NCBI GenBank assembly: GCA_030426545.1 | Contig: JAUHYL010000015.1 | Coordinates: 1-64,000 of the forward strand | DNA from: Gammaproteobacteria bacterium | GTDB taxonomy: Bacteria; Pseudomonadota; Gammaproteobacteria; Pseudomonadales; Halieaceae | DNA: 64,000 nucleotides | Direction: 5' to 3' | Shown here: piece after piece, positions 27,279-37,433 of the stretch | How positions within the stretch are numbered: position 1 is the first letter of the stretch | Layout: the number at the start of each line of letters is the position of its first letter | Translations under genes and position numbers: made by a program | The notes under the pieces: model-generated | What the model was told of the DNA's origin: nothing | Seen by the model: the letters and a program-made list of their open reading frames with translations, nothing else | Databases searched by the model: none

Positions 27279-28238
27279 TCACTCCATCCAACTCAGGGAA
27301 TCCGCAACCATTCTAGCGGTGTTGATCGGCACTTCGCCAATCACGGTCACCAGCACCGGCTGATCGCCCAGGCGCATGCCGCGGGTATAGGACAGAGTAC
27401 CTCCCTCCCGCACGACGCCTTCACCGGCGCGGATTTCGCGATCAAAGTTCTCAAGAAACACGGAAAATACGGCAAGGCCATCGGTAAACGACTGTCGCCC
27501 GGATTCGCCGTCGGAGGCATCTGTCAGCGTGAAGCCACGCGGTAGCCAACTGACCCGCCAGGGCCGCATCACCCTGCGGACATCGTTGCCGTGTGCGGGG
27601 TGCGGGTGCGCGGCCTCGTGCACAATATCGACTTCTGTGGTACCGGGTACACTGTCGCCATAGGAGAGGTTGGCGTACTGAAACTTCTCCAACACCTTGC
27701 CTCCCTGGGCAAACGTCTCAGTCTTGAGCAGCAGGCCCGTTTCGCGGTCCAGCGCCAACCGATAGCCATATCGGTACATGTCACGCGGCTCCACAGTGAT
27801 CTTCACAGCCGGGCGTCCGGCGATGCGTTCAGCGCCATCAACCCGGAACTGGTACTGCTCTGCCAGGCCACAGCGACCGGCCTGCAACTCCTCGCTGACA
27901 CGCAGCAGCTGATGACCGGGGTGTACACACTCCAGGGGATGGGCTTTGCGACTGACGCCGGCACCCTGCCCCGTGAGCTGTATCAGTCGCTCTGAACTCG
28001 CGCCACGCTTCACCAGGTGAGACACCTGGATCACCTGCATGTCGTCGCCACGCTGCAGGGTGACCACGCCATGGTAGCTATGGCGCCGCACGCTGTGGGA
28101 CATTTTGTCCAGCCACGACACTGCGACAGCGTCCGCCTTCGCACAACTGTCGACCGCATTGACGGCGGCAGACAGCGCCAGCAGCAACGCGCCCAGCAGG
28201 GGGTACACGAAAACACTGAGTCGAATGGGCGTCACCAC
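27279..28238 (-). CDS. mucB: Sigma-E factor regulatory protein MucB/RseB
   Basis: Periplasmic sensor that binds the anti-sigma factor MucA and shields it from DegS/AlgW cleavage until lipoprotein or LPS signals arrive. A signal peptide (LLGALLLALSAAVNA) precedes the LolA-like domain with MSHSVRRHSYHGVVTLQRGD and a C-terminal MucB/RseB domain containing SWLPRGFTL. The length of 319 residues is normal. It starts 5 nt after mucA and ends 1 nt before rseC. Confidence 0.94.
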   Translation of the reverse strand: MVTPIRLSVFVYPLLGALLLALSAAVNAVDSCAKADAVAVSWLDKMSHSVRRHSYHGVVTLQRGDDMQVIQVSHLVKRGASSERLIQLTGQGAGVSRKAHPLECVHPGHQLLRVSEELQAGRCGLAEQYQFRVDGAERIAGRPAVKITVEPRDMYRYGYRLALDRETGLLLKTETFAQGGKVLEKFQYANLSYGDSVPGTTEVDIVHEAAHPHPAHGNDVRRVMRPWRVSWLPRGFTLTDASDGESGRQSFTDGLAVFSVFLENFDREIRAGEGVVREGGTLSYTRGMRLGDQPVLVTVIGEVPINTARMVADSLSWME

Positions 28239-28243
28239 CGTGT

Positions 28244-28864
28244 CTACTTCTGAATCTCGTCCACCCGCGCAAAGGGGATGAGGCCCTGCGGGGAATTGAG
28301 CGCGGCGTGTTCAGCGTGTACCTGTATGTAGCGGCCCATGCGCTGTCGCGCCAGTTGCTCGTAGGCGGTGCGCGTGGCTGGCTGCAGCACGGGCACGGAT
28401 TGCGTGCCGTAGCTGGCCTGAACCGGCGTCGCCCCCAGACTGTTGATCATGCCGACCGGCGAAGCGCTGGCCGCCACCGCATTGTCGCGGTCATAGGCGT
28501 CGGGTACTCCCAACTGTGCCAGTTGCTGACCGCTGACAATCACGGCGGCGGCCACGGATGCCGCCACGGCGAAGCTGGCCACCGGGCGCAACAGGCGCTG
28601 GCGCAGGCCTGCGGCTGGCACTTTTGATTGCTCGCTGCCGTCCGCAGGCAGATCCTGCAGTGCGTCGCTGACCCGACGGGAGATATCCGCCAGGGGCAGG
28701 GCCTGCCCTGAGCCCGCGACCGGGCCGCGTGCCATGTTGTAGCGCACCCACGACTGCCGCAGGTTTTCGTCTGCGCCGATGCGCGACAGCAGTCGCTCCA
28801 ACTCCAACTCATTGGCCTCGTCGTCCATCAACGCTGACAGCGACTCCCGCAGTTTCTCACTCAT
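28244..28864 (-). CDS. mucA: Anti-sigma-E factor MucA/RseA
   Basis: Single-pass inner-membrane anti-sigma factor that sequesters RpoE until regulated proteolysis. The cytoplasmic N-terminal domain begins SEKLRESLSALMDDEANELELERLL and includes RQSWVRYNMARG, the sigma-binding helices. A transmembrane segment is at about 100-118 (SFAVAASVAAAVIV), followed by a periplasmic tail for MucB binding. It lies between rpoE and mucB. Confidence 0.93.
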   Translation of the reverse strand: MSEKLRESLSALMDDEANELELERLLSRIGADENLRQSWVRYNMARGPVAGSGQALPLADISRRVSDALQDLPADGSEQSKVPAAGLRQRLLRPVASFAVAASVAAAVIVSGQQLAQLGVPDAYDRDNAVAASASPVGMINSLGATPVQASYGTQSVPVLQPATRTAYEQLARQRMGRYIQVHAEHAALNSPQGLIPFARVDEIQK

Positions 28865-28922
28865 TGTTCTCGCCCTGCTTTGACTGGCATGCAGTCGTGT
28901 TGGTTAACCTGATCACTGGCGT

Positions 28923-29507
28923 TCATTGCTCCCCGTCCAATTGCTTGCGCACCTGCGTATCTATCGCCTCGCGCGCGCGAAAGATCCTGGATCGCACGGT
29001 GCCTACCGGACAGTCCATTATCTCGGCGATATCCTCGTAGCTGAGACCATCAAATTCGCGCAACGTTACCGCGGTGCGCAGATCATCTGGAAGGTCTGCC
29101 ATCGCATTTTCAACCACAGCCTTCAGTTCCTCGCCAAACAGCGCATTTTCAGGATTCTCAAGGTCGCGTAGCGCGCCCCCGGCCTCATAGTATTCGGCGT
29201 CCTCGACGTCCACATCGGAACCGGGCGGCCGGCGCGAGCGAGACACGAGGTGATTCTTGGCAGTGTTGATCGCAATGCGGTACAGCCAGGTGTAAAACGC
29301 GGAGTCGCCGCGAAACTTCGGCAGTGCCCGGTAGGCCTTGATAAATGCTTCCTGCGCCACATCCTGAACTTCATCCGCATCGCGTACATACCGGCTGATA
29401 AGGCCAAAAATCTTGTGCTGATACTTCAGTACCAACATATCGAAAGCTCGGGAATCGCCCTTTTGTACCCTGGCGACCAGTTGCTGATCCGTCTCCGCGG
29501 CTGTCAC
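28923..29507 (-). CDS. rpoE: RNA polymerase sigma factor RpoE/AlgU
   Basis: Group 4 (ECF) sigma factor for envelope stress. Region 2 includes RAFDMLVLKYQHKIFGLI and VAQEAFIKAYRALPKFRGDS; region 4 includes LREFDGLSYEDIAEIMDCP and VGTVRSRIFRAREAI, which contact the -10 and -35 elements. The 194-residue length matches AlgU. It heads the operon rpoE-mucA-mucB-rseC-mucD and probably drives itself from the sigma-E-like promoter 86 bp upstream. Confidence 0.97.
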   Translation of the reverse strand: MTAAETDQQLVARVQKGDSRAFDMLVLKYQHKIFGLISRYVRDADEVQDVAQEAFIKAYRALPKFRGDSAFYTWLYRIAINTAKNHLVSRSRRPPGSDVDVEDAEYYEAGGALRDLENPENALFGEELKAVVENAMADLPDDLRTAVTLREFDGLSYEDIAEIMDCPVGTVRSRIFRAREAIDTQVRKQLDGEQ

Positions 29508-29592
29508 GCCTGGTTCTCCTTGCTGTCCCCGGGCGCCCCAACGCCAAGCGGATGGTTCAGGCTACAAGCCGCAAACTCTCCAATCTGAAGCG

Positions 29593-29619
29593 ATAGACAG
29601 CAGATAGAAAACTTAGTTC
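29593..29619 (-). promoter_or_regulatory. Predicted autoregulatory sigma-E promoter of rpoE
   Basis: On the minus strand GAACTA is followed after 16 bases by TCTAT (GTCTAT if counted at 15). This is close to the GAACTT-N16-TCTGA consensus of RpoE/AlgU promoters. It lies 86 bp before the rpoE start, where autoregulation is usual in this family. Confidence 0.65.
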
Positions 29620-29755
29620 GCATTAGTTTCGCACTTTGCCGGGTAATTGACGGCTTGGGGTCAGATTCACGTCACAGACGCCGCCGACCCCTGCCGTCGG
29701 GATCAATGGGGCGACATAATATAGTCCGCGAGCCACCGAGAACAACGGCAATGCT

Positions 29756-29780
29756 ACCGGGAACGGCTGCCCGTCCCGGT
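29756..29780 (+). other. Hairpin in the nadB leader; rest of the 373-bp divergent region
   Basis: ACCGGGA and TCCCGGT form a 7-bp perfect stem about 100 nt before nadB, with extra weak pairing inside. The surrounding 29508-29880 holds the rpoE promoter and an AT-rich CATAATATAGT near 29715 that could be a nadB -10 box, without a good -35. I could not match the leader to a known NAD riboswitch. Confidence 0.35.
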
Positions 29781-29880
29781 TGTCAGCTTGTGGCGGTTGA
29801 GTATTGCGCTGGCGGGCTGCTCTGAGTACTGTTGGCTTATCTCAAGCTGACCCGGTCGCCACGCAACACGCCCTACTGCC

Positions 29881-31488
29881 ATGACGAATGGTTACACCCA
29901 CGATGTGCTGGTGATAGGCAGCGGTGCCGCCGGCCTGAGCCTCGCCCTGCACCTGCCCCCCGATTGCCGTGTAGCACTGCTCACCAAGGGAGAGCTTAAC
30001 CAGGGCTCCACGTACTATGCACAAGGCGGCATGGCCGCGGTGCTGCACGATCGGGATACCGTGGATTCCCACGTGGAGGACACGCTCGCCGCCGGCGCCG
30101 GCCTGTGCAAACGCGAGGCAGTGGAATTCACTGTGCGCAACAGCCGACGCTGCGTGGAGTGGCTGGTGTCACAGGGCGTGGATTTCGACCTGCGGGAGGA
30201 TCAACCCGGCTCCGGCGACCGGGAGTTTCACCTAACGCGTGAGGGCGGCCACAGCCACCGGCGAATTATCCACGCAGCGGATCGCACCGGCAGCGCTATT
30301 TCAGAGGTGCTGACCGAGCGCGCACTCGCGGCGCCCAATATCGAGATATTCACCCATCGCACCGCGGTCGACCTGGTCGTCAAACAGGGCCGCTGCCAGG
30401 GCGCCTACATTCTCAACCAGCAAACGGGGCACGTGGAGCTATTCCAATCGCGTGCCGTTGTCCTGGCCACCGGCGGTGCCAGCAAGGCCTATCTGTACAC
30501 CAGCAACCCGGACGGCGCGAGCGGCGATGGCATTGCCATGGCCTGGCGTGCTGGTTGCCGCGTTGCAAACCTCGAGTTCAACCAGTTCCACCCTACCTGC
30601 CTGTACCACCCGCGCGCCAAGTCTTTCCTGATTACAGAAGCTATCCGCGGCGAGGGAGGCCGGTTGTTGCTGCCTGACGGCGAGCGTTTTATGACACGCT
30701 TTGATGACCGTGGCGAGCTGGCGTCCCGGGACGTCGTGGCGCGCGCCATCGACCATGAAATGAAGCGTCTGGGTGCTGACTGCGTATTCCTGGATATATC
30801 GCACCAGCCGCGCTCGTTTCTGGAAAGTCACTTTCCCACCGTGATGTCGCGCTGCCTGGAGTTCGGCATCGATATAAGCGCAGAGCCCATACCGGTGGTT
30901 CCCGCGGCTCACTACACCTGTGGCGGCATATTGGTGGACACCGATAGCCGAACCGACCTGCACGGTCTGTACGCGGTAGGCGAGGCCTCCTGTACCGGCC
31001 TGCACGGGGCCAATCGGATGGCCAGCAACTCCCTGCTCGAATGCCTGGTCTTCGCAGAATCGGCTGCGAAACATATAACAGCGGGATTATCCAAACTGGC
31101 AGCGCCACATGACGCACCGCCCTGGGATGAAAGCCAGGTCACGGATTCAGACGAGGACGTGATCATCTCCCACAACTGGGACGAACTGCGGCGCTTCATG
31201 TGGGACTACGTGGGTATTGTGCGCACCAATAAACGACTACAGCGCGCGCAACACCGGGTACAACTGCTGCAGGCGGAAATCGCCGAGTACTACGGCAACT
31301 ACAAGGTGAGCAACGACCTGCTGGAACTGCGCAACCTGGCCATGGTCGCGGAGTTGATGATCCGTTGCGCCATTTCGCGCCGCGAGAGTCGCGGCCTGCA
31401 CTACACACTGGACTATCCGGACCTGCTGCCCGAAGCCGAGGACACCGTGCTCAGGCCCGACAACGCGCCGCGCCGTGTCGCCGCCTGA
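29881..31488 (+). CDS. nadB: L-aspartate oxidase
   Basis: FAD enzyme that oxidises L-aspartate to iminoaspartate, the first step of de novo NAD synthesis; NadA uses the product. The dinucleotide motif [17 protein letters not shown] is near the N-terminus; the fumarate-reductase-family active site is visible in [13 protein letters not shown] and [17 protein letters not shown]-terminal helical domain starts after residue about 430. The 535-residue length is standard. It is divergent from rpoE, as in Pseudomonas, and converges on ygfX with 20 bp between stops. Confidence 0.97.
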   Translation: MTNGYTHDVLVIGSGAAGLSLALHLPPDCRVALLTKGELNQGSTYYAQGGMAAVLHDRDTVDSHVEDTLAAGAGLCKREAVEFTVRNSRRCVEWLVSQGVDFDLREDQPGSGDREFHLTREGGHSHRRIIHAADRTGSAISEVLTERALAAPNIEIFTHRTAVDLVVKQGRCQGAYILNQQTGHVELFQSRAVVLATGGASKAYLYTSNPDGASGDGIAMAWRAGCRVANLEFNQFHPTCLYHPRAKSFLITEAIRGEGGRLLLPDGERFMTRFDDRGELASRDVVARAIDHEMKRLGADCVFLDISHQPRSFLESHFPTVMSRCLEFGIDISAEPIPVVPAAHYTCGGILVDTDSRTDLHGLYAVGEASCTGLHGANRMASNSLLECLVFAESAAKHITAGLSKLAAPHDAPPWDESQVTDSDEDVIISHNWDELRRFMWDYVGIVRTNKRLQRAQHRVQLLQAEIAEYYGNYKVSNDLLELRNLAMVAELMIRCAISRRESRGLHYTLDYPDLLPEAEDTVLRPDNAPRRVAA

Positions 31489-31508
31489 TTCCAGCGGCCA
31501 CCGCCGGC

Positions 31509-31946
31509 TTACCCGGACGCCGCTGGCACGACAGTAAGGCGGGCACGCAGGCGGCGATAATCTTCAGTACCCAGCGCATCGCGAAACAGCCACAGCCGCT
31601 GCACGGTGCCGCCCCGGGTTGGCCGCAGTCTGACAAACACCAGCCAGGGCAGCGTTGTACTGCTGTGCAGCAAGGCCGCGGGCTGCAGCTGGCCCTGCCG
31701 GCCAAAATGCCAGCCGCCCTGGTGGCAGCGCAATTCCAACTCGTTCAGGGTGTCGCGCCAGCAATGGGCAAGCCGCAGGGTTGCCGGCAGCGCCAGAACC
31801 ACCGCGAGGGCCAGGTGTCCTCTGATTGCGACTAACGCAAGCGCCACAGCACACAGCAGCAGCGCCATCCACCAGCACCGCTTGCGCCAGCGCGATTTAC
31901 CGAAGCGCAGGCGGAGTTCGGGCGTGCTCCAAAACGAGATTGACAA
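31509..31946 (-). CDS. YgfX-like membrane protein
   Basis: 145-residue protein with two adjacent transmembrane helices (about 27-42 and 44-58: WMALLLCAVALALVAI and LALAVVLALPATLRL), then a short soluble domain with WLVFVRLRPTRGG. Position and architecture match YgfX (CptA), encoded beside sdhE in gammaproteobacteria. In E. coli it has been described as a toxin acting on the cytoskeleton, though the main biological role is debated. Its start overlaps the sdhE 3' end by 50 bp, implying translational coupling. Assignment rests mainly on context. Confidence 0.72.
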   Translation of the reverse strand: MSISFWSTPELRLRFGKSRWRKRCWWMALLLCAVALALVAIRGHLALAVVLALPATLRLAHCWRDTLNELELRCHQGGWHFGRQGQLQPAALLHSSTTLPWLVFVRLRPTRGGTVQRLWLFRDALGTEDYRRLRARLTVVPAASG

Positions 31947-32163
31947 TGGCGCTCAATTCCTCATCTGCCGGTTGCTCGCGTTGCAAGAGCCAGGCGAACA
32001 GATCCTGGTCTTCACACAACATCAGCGCCTGAAAGCGCTGGCGGTCGGCGTCATCCAGTTGCGCATAACGCTCACGTACGAAGGGCTCCAATACCAGATC
32101 CAGCTCCAGCATCCCCCTGCGCGCCGCCCAGCGCATGCGATTGATTTCCTCTCTACCCAGCAT
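31897..32163 (-). CDS. sdhE: FAD assembly factor SdhE
   Basis: Small cytoplasmic protein that helps attach FAD covalently to SdhA and FrdA. The RGxxE signature is present as RRGMLELD at residues about 13-20, with the conserved DQDLFAWLL helix further on. I start at ATG 32163 (MLGREEINRMRWAARRGM), giving 88 residues, the family size. The track's 155-residue ORF includes a 67-residue N-terminal stretch unlike SdhE. It overlaps ygfX downstream. Confidence 0.92.
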   Translation of the reverse strand: MLGREEINRMRWAARRGMLELDLVLEPFVRERYAQLDDADRQRFQALMLCEDQDLFAWLLQREQPADEELSAIVNLVLEHARTPPALR

Positions 32164-32382
32164 TACGCGGATCAGCCCCCATGACGACATCAAAGCCGCA
32201 CAGTATAACGTCAATTGTGCGCACAGGACGGACCTGGCGCGGTTTGCCGAGAATCTGAACAAGATGAAAACGTGTCGCGGGGAAATGCGGGCAGCACTAC
32301 TGACAGAGGGAAGCGCAGCGCCTATCATTCCGCGCTGACACGCCGTGCCGCAAGGCCCGGCCAAAAAAAAGAGGAAACGACA

Positions 32383-33312
32383 TTGGCCACTCGCTACTGC
32401 CCCCTTGCCGCAGAGGCTCTACTGCATATTGAAGGACCCGACAGTCTGACCTTTCTGCAGGGCCAGACAAGCTGCGACACCCGTGAAATCTCTCCTGAAC
32501 AGGCCGCACTGGGTGTCTACTGCACGCCGCAGGGTCGCGTGGTGTGTGACTTCCTTCTGAGCCAACTGGGCCCGGATCACTACGCCCTGCGCCTGCGCCG
32601 GACACTGCGCGAGCAGGCCGCCGCGGTGTTTGCCAAGTACATCGTTTTTTCCAAAGCGGAACTGGACGACAAACGTGACGACTGGCGCGCTTTCGGCATC
32701 TGGGGAGACGAGGCTGCGCAGGATCTACGAGCGATTTTCCCGCAGCTTCCTGCAGGGGCACTCGCCTGCACCAGTGGCGAGGACTTCCTGCTGGTACAAC
32801 TTGATCCCGCCGGCGAGCGCTTCGAATGTTACCTCAAAAACGACTCACCACTGCTGCACAACATGACTGCAGAGCTTGCGCTGCAACAGGAAAGTGAGTG
32901 GCAGCGCCTGGACATAGTAAGTGGTATCGCGCGCATCGAATTGCCCATCGTCGAAAGTGAGGTTCCGCAGGTGCTGAACTATGACCTGACCGGCCATGTG
33001 CGCTTCGACAAGGGCTGTTACACCGGCCAGGAGGTGGTCGCGCGCCTGCATTACCGCGGCAAATCCAAGCGCCGCAGCTACCTGGTGCACTTATCCGCAG
33101 AGGCCGCCAGCGGTGAGCCTGTCTTTGTGGCGGGTAACAGCCAGAGCACAGGCACCATTATTAACACCGTGTCTGAGGAACCGTTTATTGCGCTGGCCGC
33201 CCTGACCACGGCATCGCTCGAAGACGATCTGCGGGTGGGCGACCCACAGGGGCCACGCCTGGAAGTTGGCCAGTTGCCCTACTCCGTGGCAGACGCGCCA
33301 GAGGCGAGCTGA
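32383..33312 (+). CDS. ygfZ: Folate-binding protein YgfZ
   Basis: Tetrahydrofolate-dependent protein related to the glycine-cleavage T protein; it supports certain iron-sulfur enzymes such as MiaB. The diagnostic motif K-G-C-Y-x-G-Q-E is present as [15 protein letters not shown]. The start is TTG 32383 with GAGG seven bases upstream, giving 309 residues; the track adds 56 residues of low-quality leader. Its 3' end overlaps the ung gene on the other strand by 34 bp. Confidence 0.92.
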   Translation: MATRYCPLAAEALLHIEGPDSLTFLQGQTSCDTREISPEQAALGVYCTPQGRVVCDFLLSQLGPDHYALRLRRTLREQAAAVFAKYIVFSKAELDDKRDDWRAFGIWGDEAAQDLRAIFPQLPAGALACTSGEDFLLVQLDPAGERFECYLKNDSPLLHNMTAELALQQESEWQRLDIVSGIARIELPIVESEVPQVLNYDLTGHVRFDKGCYTGQEVVARLHYRGKSKRRSYLVHLSAEAASGEPVFVAGNSQSTGTIINTVSEEPFIALAALTTASLEDDLRVGDPQGPRLEVGQLPYSVADAPEAS

Positions 33313-34013
33313 TCACCCGCCGGGATATCGGGCAGGCGCCAGTCTATTGGCGGTACGCCCCGCTCCTGGAAATATTCAGCGGCGCGCTGAAAATGCCCGC
33401 AACCGAAAAATCCGCGATGCGCACTCAGGGGTGAGGGATGCGGGGCCTTCAACACGCAGTGCCGTGACGCATCTATCATCGCGCCCTTGCGCTGCGCATA
33501 GCTGCCCCACAGCATGAATACCACGCCCTCGCGTTGCTCGTTCACCACCTCGATCACACGGTCCGTAAAGGTCTCCCAGCCCTTGCCGCGATGGGAGGCT
33601 GCGTTGGCGCATTCGACTGACAGGACGCTGTTGAGCAGCAGCACACCCTGGTCAGCCCAGGCGGTGAGATTGCCGTGGCGAGGCACGGGCAGCCCGAGTT
33701 CATCGTGTAATTCGCGGTAAATGTTCTGCAAGGACGGCGGCACGGCAACGCCGGGACGCACAGAAAAACAGAGACCATGTGCCTGTCCGGGGCCGTGGTA
33801 CGGATCCTGCCCCAGGATAACCACCTTTACCCTGTCCAGCGGGGTATGCGAGAACGCATTGAAGAACTCGTCACCGCGGGGAAAAATGCGCTTCCCCGCC
33901 TGCTTCTCAGCGCGCAGAAATTCGCGCAGATTGCGCATGTAGGGTTGTTCAAATTCGTCCTTGAGAAAAGCCAGCCAACTGGGCTCCAGCTGTATCCCGC
34001 GCGCATCGGTCAT
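33279..34013 (-). CDS. ung: Uracil-DNA glycosylase
   Basis: Removes uracil from DNA to begin base excision repair. Family 1 motifs are present: [20 protein letters not shown] (catalytic Asp), [10 protein letters not shown] (uracil-contact Asn) and [15 protein letters not shown] (His and DNA-intercalating loop). The length of 244 residues is slightly above the E. coli protein. It starts 7 nt after the cofGH stop, so it is likely the last gene of the F420 operon, with no obvious functional link to F420. It is tail-to-tail with ygfZ. Confidence 0.97.
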   Translation of the reverse strand: MTDARGIQLEPSWLAFLKDEFEQPYMRNLREFLRAEKQAGKRIFPRGDEFFNAFSHTPLDRVKVVILGQDPYHGPGQAHGLCFSVRPGVAVPPSLQNIYRELHDELGLPVPRHGNLTAWADQGVLLLNSVLSVECANAASHRGKGWETFTDRVIEVVNEQREGVVFMLWGSYAQRKGAMIDASRHCVLKAPHPSPLSAHRGFFGCGHFQRAAEYFQERGVPPIDWRLPDIPAGDQLASGASATE

Positions 34014-34020
34014 GTGCGCG

Positions 34021-36600
34021 TCAGTTACAGGCGGCCATCAGTACCACACTGGCATAGAGATCTGACTCCGTCTCTTTGGACAGTAAAGCCGACGCAGCAG
34101 GAGACGGTGGCGGGAACATGGTGACGACGTCGCCGGAATTAGCGGAGGCGCAAAGTTTGGGACGTTGCCGCTTGCCAGCGGGTGCATTGTGCACATCGCG
34201 CAGCGGCAATGTGCTACGTGCCGCCTGTTGCCGCTCAGCCGGCGCTTCGCCATACAGCGTTGTGCGCATGACAGGCTCCCGGCCCAGACGACGAATGTGC
34301 GCGTCCATCTCGGCCGGCGACCATTCCTGACCATGATGTGAACCGGCGGCACGGGTAATGCTTTCGTTCATCAACGAACCACCCAGGTCATTGGCCCCGG
34401 CCGCCAGGCAAACAGCGACGCCTTCACGCCCCATCTTCACCCAGGAGGCCTGGATATTCGGCACCTGACCGTGCAGGACCAATCTCGCAACAGCGTGCAT
34501 CAATACGGCCTCCCTGAACGTGGGCCCGCGTCGAGCGCGGCCCTTCAGATACAGCGGCGCCTCCATGTGCACGAAGGGCAACGGCACAAACTCGGTAAAC
34601 ATCCCGCCGCGCTCCTGCACGCGGCGTATTCCCAGCAGGTGCGCCGCCCAGTGCCGCGGCCGGTCGATGTGGCCATACATGATCGTGGCCGTGGTCGACA
34701 ATCCCTGGCGGTGCGCCGCTTCAATGACACTGAACCACTGTGCAGTGCTGAGCTTGTCCGGGCACAGTACGTCGCGAACCTCGTCGTGGAGAACTTCCGC
34801 CGCCGTTCCGGGCAGGGTATCCAGACCCGCTTCTTTGAGCCTGCCAAGAAAGGTATCAATATCAACGCCCAGAGTGTGGGCGCCCTGCGAAACTTCCAGT
34901 GGCGAGAAGGCGTGCACGTGCATTTCCGGCGTGGCAGCTTTCACCGTGCGCACAATATCCAGGTAGGTCTGGCCGGTGTAATCCGGATGGATACCGCCCT
35001 GCATGCAGACTTCGGTCGCGCCCCGGGCCCAGGCTTCTTCACAGCGCCGCGCGATTTCCTCGCCGCTGATATCGTAGGGCTTGCCGCGCAGATTCTCGCT
35101 CGCCTTGCCCTTGGAAAAGGCGCAAAACTGGCACTTGAAGTAGCACACGTTGGTGTAGTTGATATTGCGATTGACGACGTAGCTGACGCGCTCGCCGTTC
35201 GTTTCACGGCGCAGCGTATCGGCAGACTGGGCAACGTAGGCAAAGTCTTCACCACGGGCCTGGAACAGGCGTTCAACCTGGGGCTCGCTGAGGGCTGTGC
35301 CGGCACGACAGGCTTCGACTATCGACCTGATGTCCGCGCTGACCCGCGCGGCGGGTGCGGGCCGCGACAACAGGCGCGCTTCAATCGCCGGCACCGGGCG
35401 CTCCTCACCCGGCACCCAGGCATCGCGCCGGGCAAAGCCACAGGCGTCGGACTGGCGCAAAACGGCCGGACGCACGGCAGCATCAAGCCACCGTTCGGCT
35501 TCCCGGACGTACGCCGGATACACCGTCAGGCGTTGTTCCAGGAATTTGCCGGCGACGGCGGTCTCCTCGGCCAGGCGTTCAAGGTGTGGCCAGGGCGCTT
35601 CGGGGTTAACGTGATCCGGGGTCAGCGGCGAAACGCCGCCCCAATCGTTGATACCGGCCTTCACCAGTTGCGGCAACACACCGGGACTGAGATTGGGCGG
35701 CGCCTGTATGCTCATCTGCCCACCAAAAATCAGGCGCGCCACGGCAATCGTCCACAGCAAATCCTCCAGATCAGGCTCAGGCGCTGCCGCCATCAGCGTG
35801 CCGGGTTTGGCACGAAAGTTCTGGATGATGACTTCCTGCAGGTGGCCGTGTTGCAGGTGCACCCTGCGCAGTTCGAGCAGCGATTCGATGCGCTCCAGGC
35901 GTGTCTCGCCTATCCCGATCAGAATACCGGACGTAAACGGCACGGCGGCTTCGCCACACAACTGCAGGGTCTGCAGGCGGCGCGCCGGCTCCTTGTCGGG
36001 CGAGCCATAGTGCGGCATGCCCTTCTGGCACAAGCGCTCGGATGCAGACTCCAGCATGATTCCCATCGAAGCGCTGACCGGCCGCAACACGGCGATTTCC
36101 TGCGCATCCATACAGCCGGCGTTGATGTGTGGCAACAAACCCGTTTCTTCGAGCACCCGCTCTGCGACCGCGGCGACATATTCCAGCGTGGTCGAGTAGC
36201 CAAGCGCTTCCAGCGCACGTCGTGCGGTGCTGTAACGCAACTCGGGGCGCTCACCCAGGGTAAACAGCGCTTCCTGGCAGCCCATCTCGGCGCCCGCATG
36301 ACACAGCTTCAGCACCTCGTCGACGGACAGGTAGGGCTGCTCAATCTTTTTCGGGGTCTGTGCGAAGGTGCAGTAATGGCAGACATCGCGGCACAAGTGC
36401 GTCAGTGGGATGAACACTTTGCGCGAGTAGGTGACAAGATTACCGTGCGCCGCATCGCGCAGTTCACTGGCAAGACTGGCCAGTGCAGCGCTGTCGGTGA
36501 ACGTGTGCAGCGCGAGCGCGGCCGCTTCACTGAGGCGTTCTCCCCGCCGGAGTGTTTCACGGTATTGCGACAGTTGAGAAGATTGCGACAGATCGCTCAT
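34021..36600 (-). CDS. cofGH: Fused Fo synthase, CofG-CofH (FbiC type)
   Basis: Makes 7,8-didemethyl-8-hydroxy-5-deazariboflavin (Fo), the deazaflavin of coenzyme F420, from tyrosine and a flavin precursor. It has two radical-SAM halves. The first (CofG) has cysteines at about 70, 74 and 77 in [13 protein letters not shown]; the second (CofH) at about 486, 490 and 493 in [13 protein letters not shown]. Their order matches actinobacterial FbiC. The last 60 or so residues form an Ala/Pro/Arg-rich tail of no clear role. The start overlaps cofC by 4 bp. I use cofGH because the halves are fused. Confidence 0.95.
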   Translation of the reverse strand: MSDLSQSSQLSQYRETLRRGERLSEAAALALHTFTDSAALASLASELRDAAHGNLVTYSRKVFIPLTHLCRDVCHYCTFAQTPKKIEQPYLSVDEVLKLCHAGAEMGCQEALFTLGERPELRYSTARRALEALGYSTTLEYVAAVAERVLEETGLLPHINAGCMDAQEIAVLRPVSASMGIMLESASERLCQKGMPHYGSPDKEPARRLQTLQLCGEAAVPFTSGILIGIGETRLERIESLLELRRVHLQHGHLQEVIIQNFRAKPGTLMAAAPEPDLEDLLWTIAVARLIFGGQMSIQAPPNLSPGVLPQLVKAGINDWGGVSPLTPDHVNPEAPWPHLERLAEETAVAGKFLEQRLTVYPAYVREAERWLDAAVRPAVLRQSDACGFARRDAWVPGEERPVPAIEARLLSRPAPAARVSADIRSIVEACRAGTALSEPQVERLFQARGEDFAYVAQSADTLRRETNGERVSYVVNRNINYTNVCYFKCQFCAFSKGKASENLRGKPYDISGEEIARRCEEAWARGATEVCMQGGIHPDYTGQTYLDIVRTVKAATPEMHVHAFSPLEVSQGAHTLGVDIDTFLGRLKEAGLDTLPGTAAEVLHDEVRDVLCPDKLSTAQWFSVIEAAHRQGLSTTATIMYGHIDRPRHWAAHLLGIRRVQERGGMFTEFVPLPFVHMEAPLYLKGRARRGPTFREAVLMHAVARLVLHGQVPNIQASWVKMGREGVAVCLAAGANDLGGSLMNESITRAAGSHHGQEWSPAEMDAHIRRLGREPVMRTTLYGEAPAERQQAARSTLPLRDVHNAPAGKRQRPKLCASANSGDVVTMFPPPSPAASALLSKETESDLYASVVLMAACN

Positions 36601-37430
36601 GGCTTCACAGTTTCCCCATCGACGACGGTGCCTGGCAGAAACGCGTCGCTTGCTTCAAGGCTGGCCAGCGCAAGTTCCATACGCGCCGCCAGGCCGTTAT
36701 TGAAAAGAACGTCCCGCGTGCGGCCAGCACGCAGCCGCCCGGGTTGCGCCAACAGCTGCGCCAAATCTTCGGGTTCGTCCACATCCAGTTCTATACCCGG
36801 GCGCTGCAGTACCTGCACCGGCCGGTTGGCCGCGTTTGCGTCACGCTCGTGCAGCTGGCGGCTATCTGGCCCGAATCGAAAAGCAGGAATGTGGCCGGGC
36901 GAAAAGGCCAGCAGGTTGGTGCCACGGCCGTGTCGGTCGGTGCCGATCACCAGTTCATGCGGCGCTCGCGGTAACAGCACCGCATCCAGGTCCGCCGCGC
37001 TCAACCACGGCAGGTCGGCATGCAATACCAATAGGGTTTGGGCCATTTCCGGTTCAGTTACTGAACCGGGCGCAACGCCGGGGCCAGGCTGCAACCTGGA
37101 GGCCGAATTGGAGTCCGTTGCAGCTGCTGTCGCCCCGGTCAGCTGCACCTGCAAATTATTGCAAACACGGGTCAGGACCGCGTTGAGCCCGCGACAGCCC
37201 AGTGCGCGCTCCGGCTGCCAACGCGCGCCATAGTGACTGGCGAGCAGCGCGGCGGCGGGATCGTCGGACACCAGCACCGTCTCCGCTATCGCGGCATGCT
37301 GCGTCAGCGTGGCCAGTACATCTTCGGCCATGGCCTGCGCCAGTTCGCGCCGCTCGGCGGGCGATAGCAGCCCCGCGAGGCGCGACTTGGCCTGCACGAG
37401 ATCCTTCAGCGGTACAACGGCAATGGCCAC
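36597..37430 (-). CDS. cofC: 2-phospho-L-lactate (or related) guanylyltransferase CofC
   Basis: Activates the small phospho-acid (phospholactate, phosphoenolpyruvate or 3-phosphoglycerate, depending on species) with GTP for transfer to Fo. AIAVVPLKDLVQAKSRLAG is the nucleotide-binding start, and LVLHADLPWLSAADLDAVL carries the acidic metal site. A Ser/Ala/Pro-rich insert of about 30 residues (ATDSNSASRLQPGPG region) separates the first half from the metal strand. The GTG start lies 3 nt after the cofD stop. Which acid it uses cannot be told from sequence alone. Confidence 0.88.
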   Translation of the reverse strand: MAIAVVPLKDLVQAKSRLAGLLSPAERRELAQAMAEDVLATLTQHAAIAETVLVSDDPAAALLASHYGARWQPERALGCRGLNAVLTRVCNNLQVQLTGATAAATDSNSASRLQPGPGVAPGSVTEPEMAQTLLVLHADLPWLSAADLDAVLLPRAPHELVIGTDRHGRGTNLLAFSPGHIPAFRFGPDSRQLHERDANAANRPVQVLQRPGIELDVDEPEDLAQLLAQPGRLRAGRTRDVLFNNGLAARMELALASLEASDAFLPGTVVDGETVKP

Positions 37431-37433
37431 CGG

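Noticed and set aside
34471-37233. 920-codon plus-strand ORF opposite cofGH and cofC
   Set aside because: It is antisense to two genes with clear radical-SAM and CofC motifs. Its translation has no domain and is compositionally odd, as expected from a GC-rich opposite frame.
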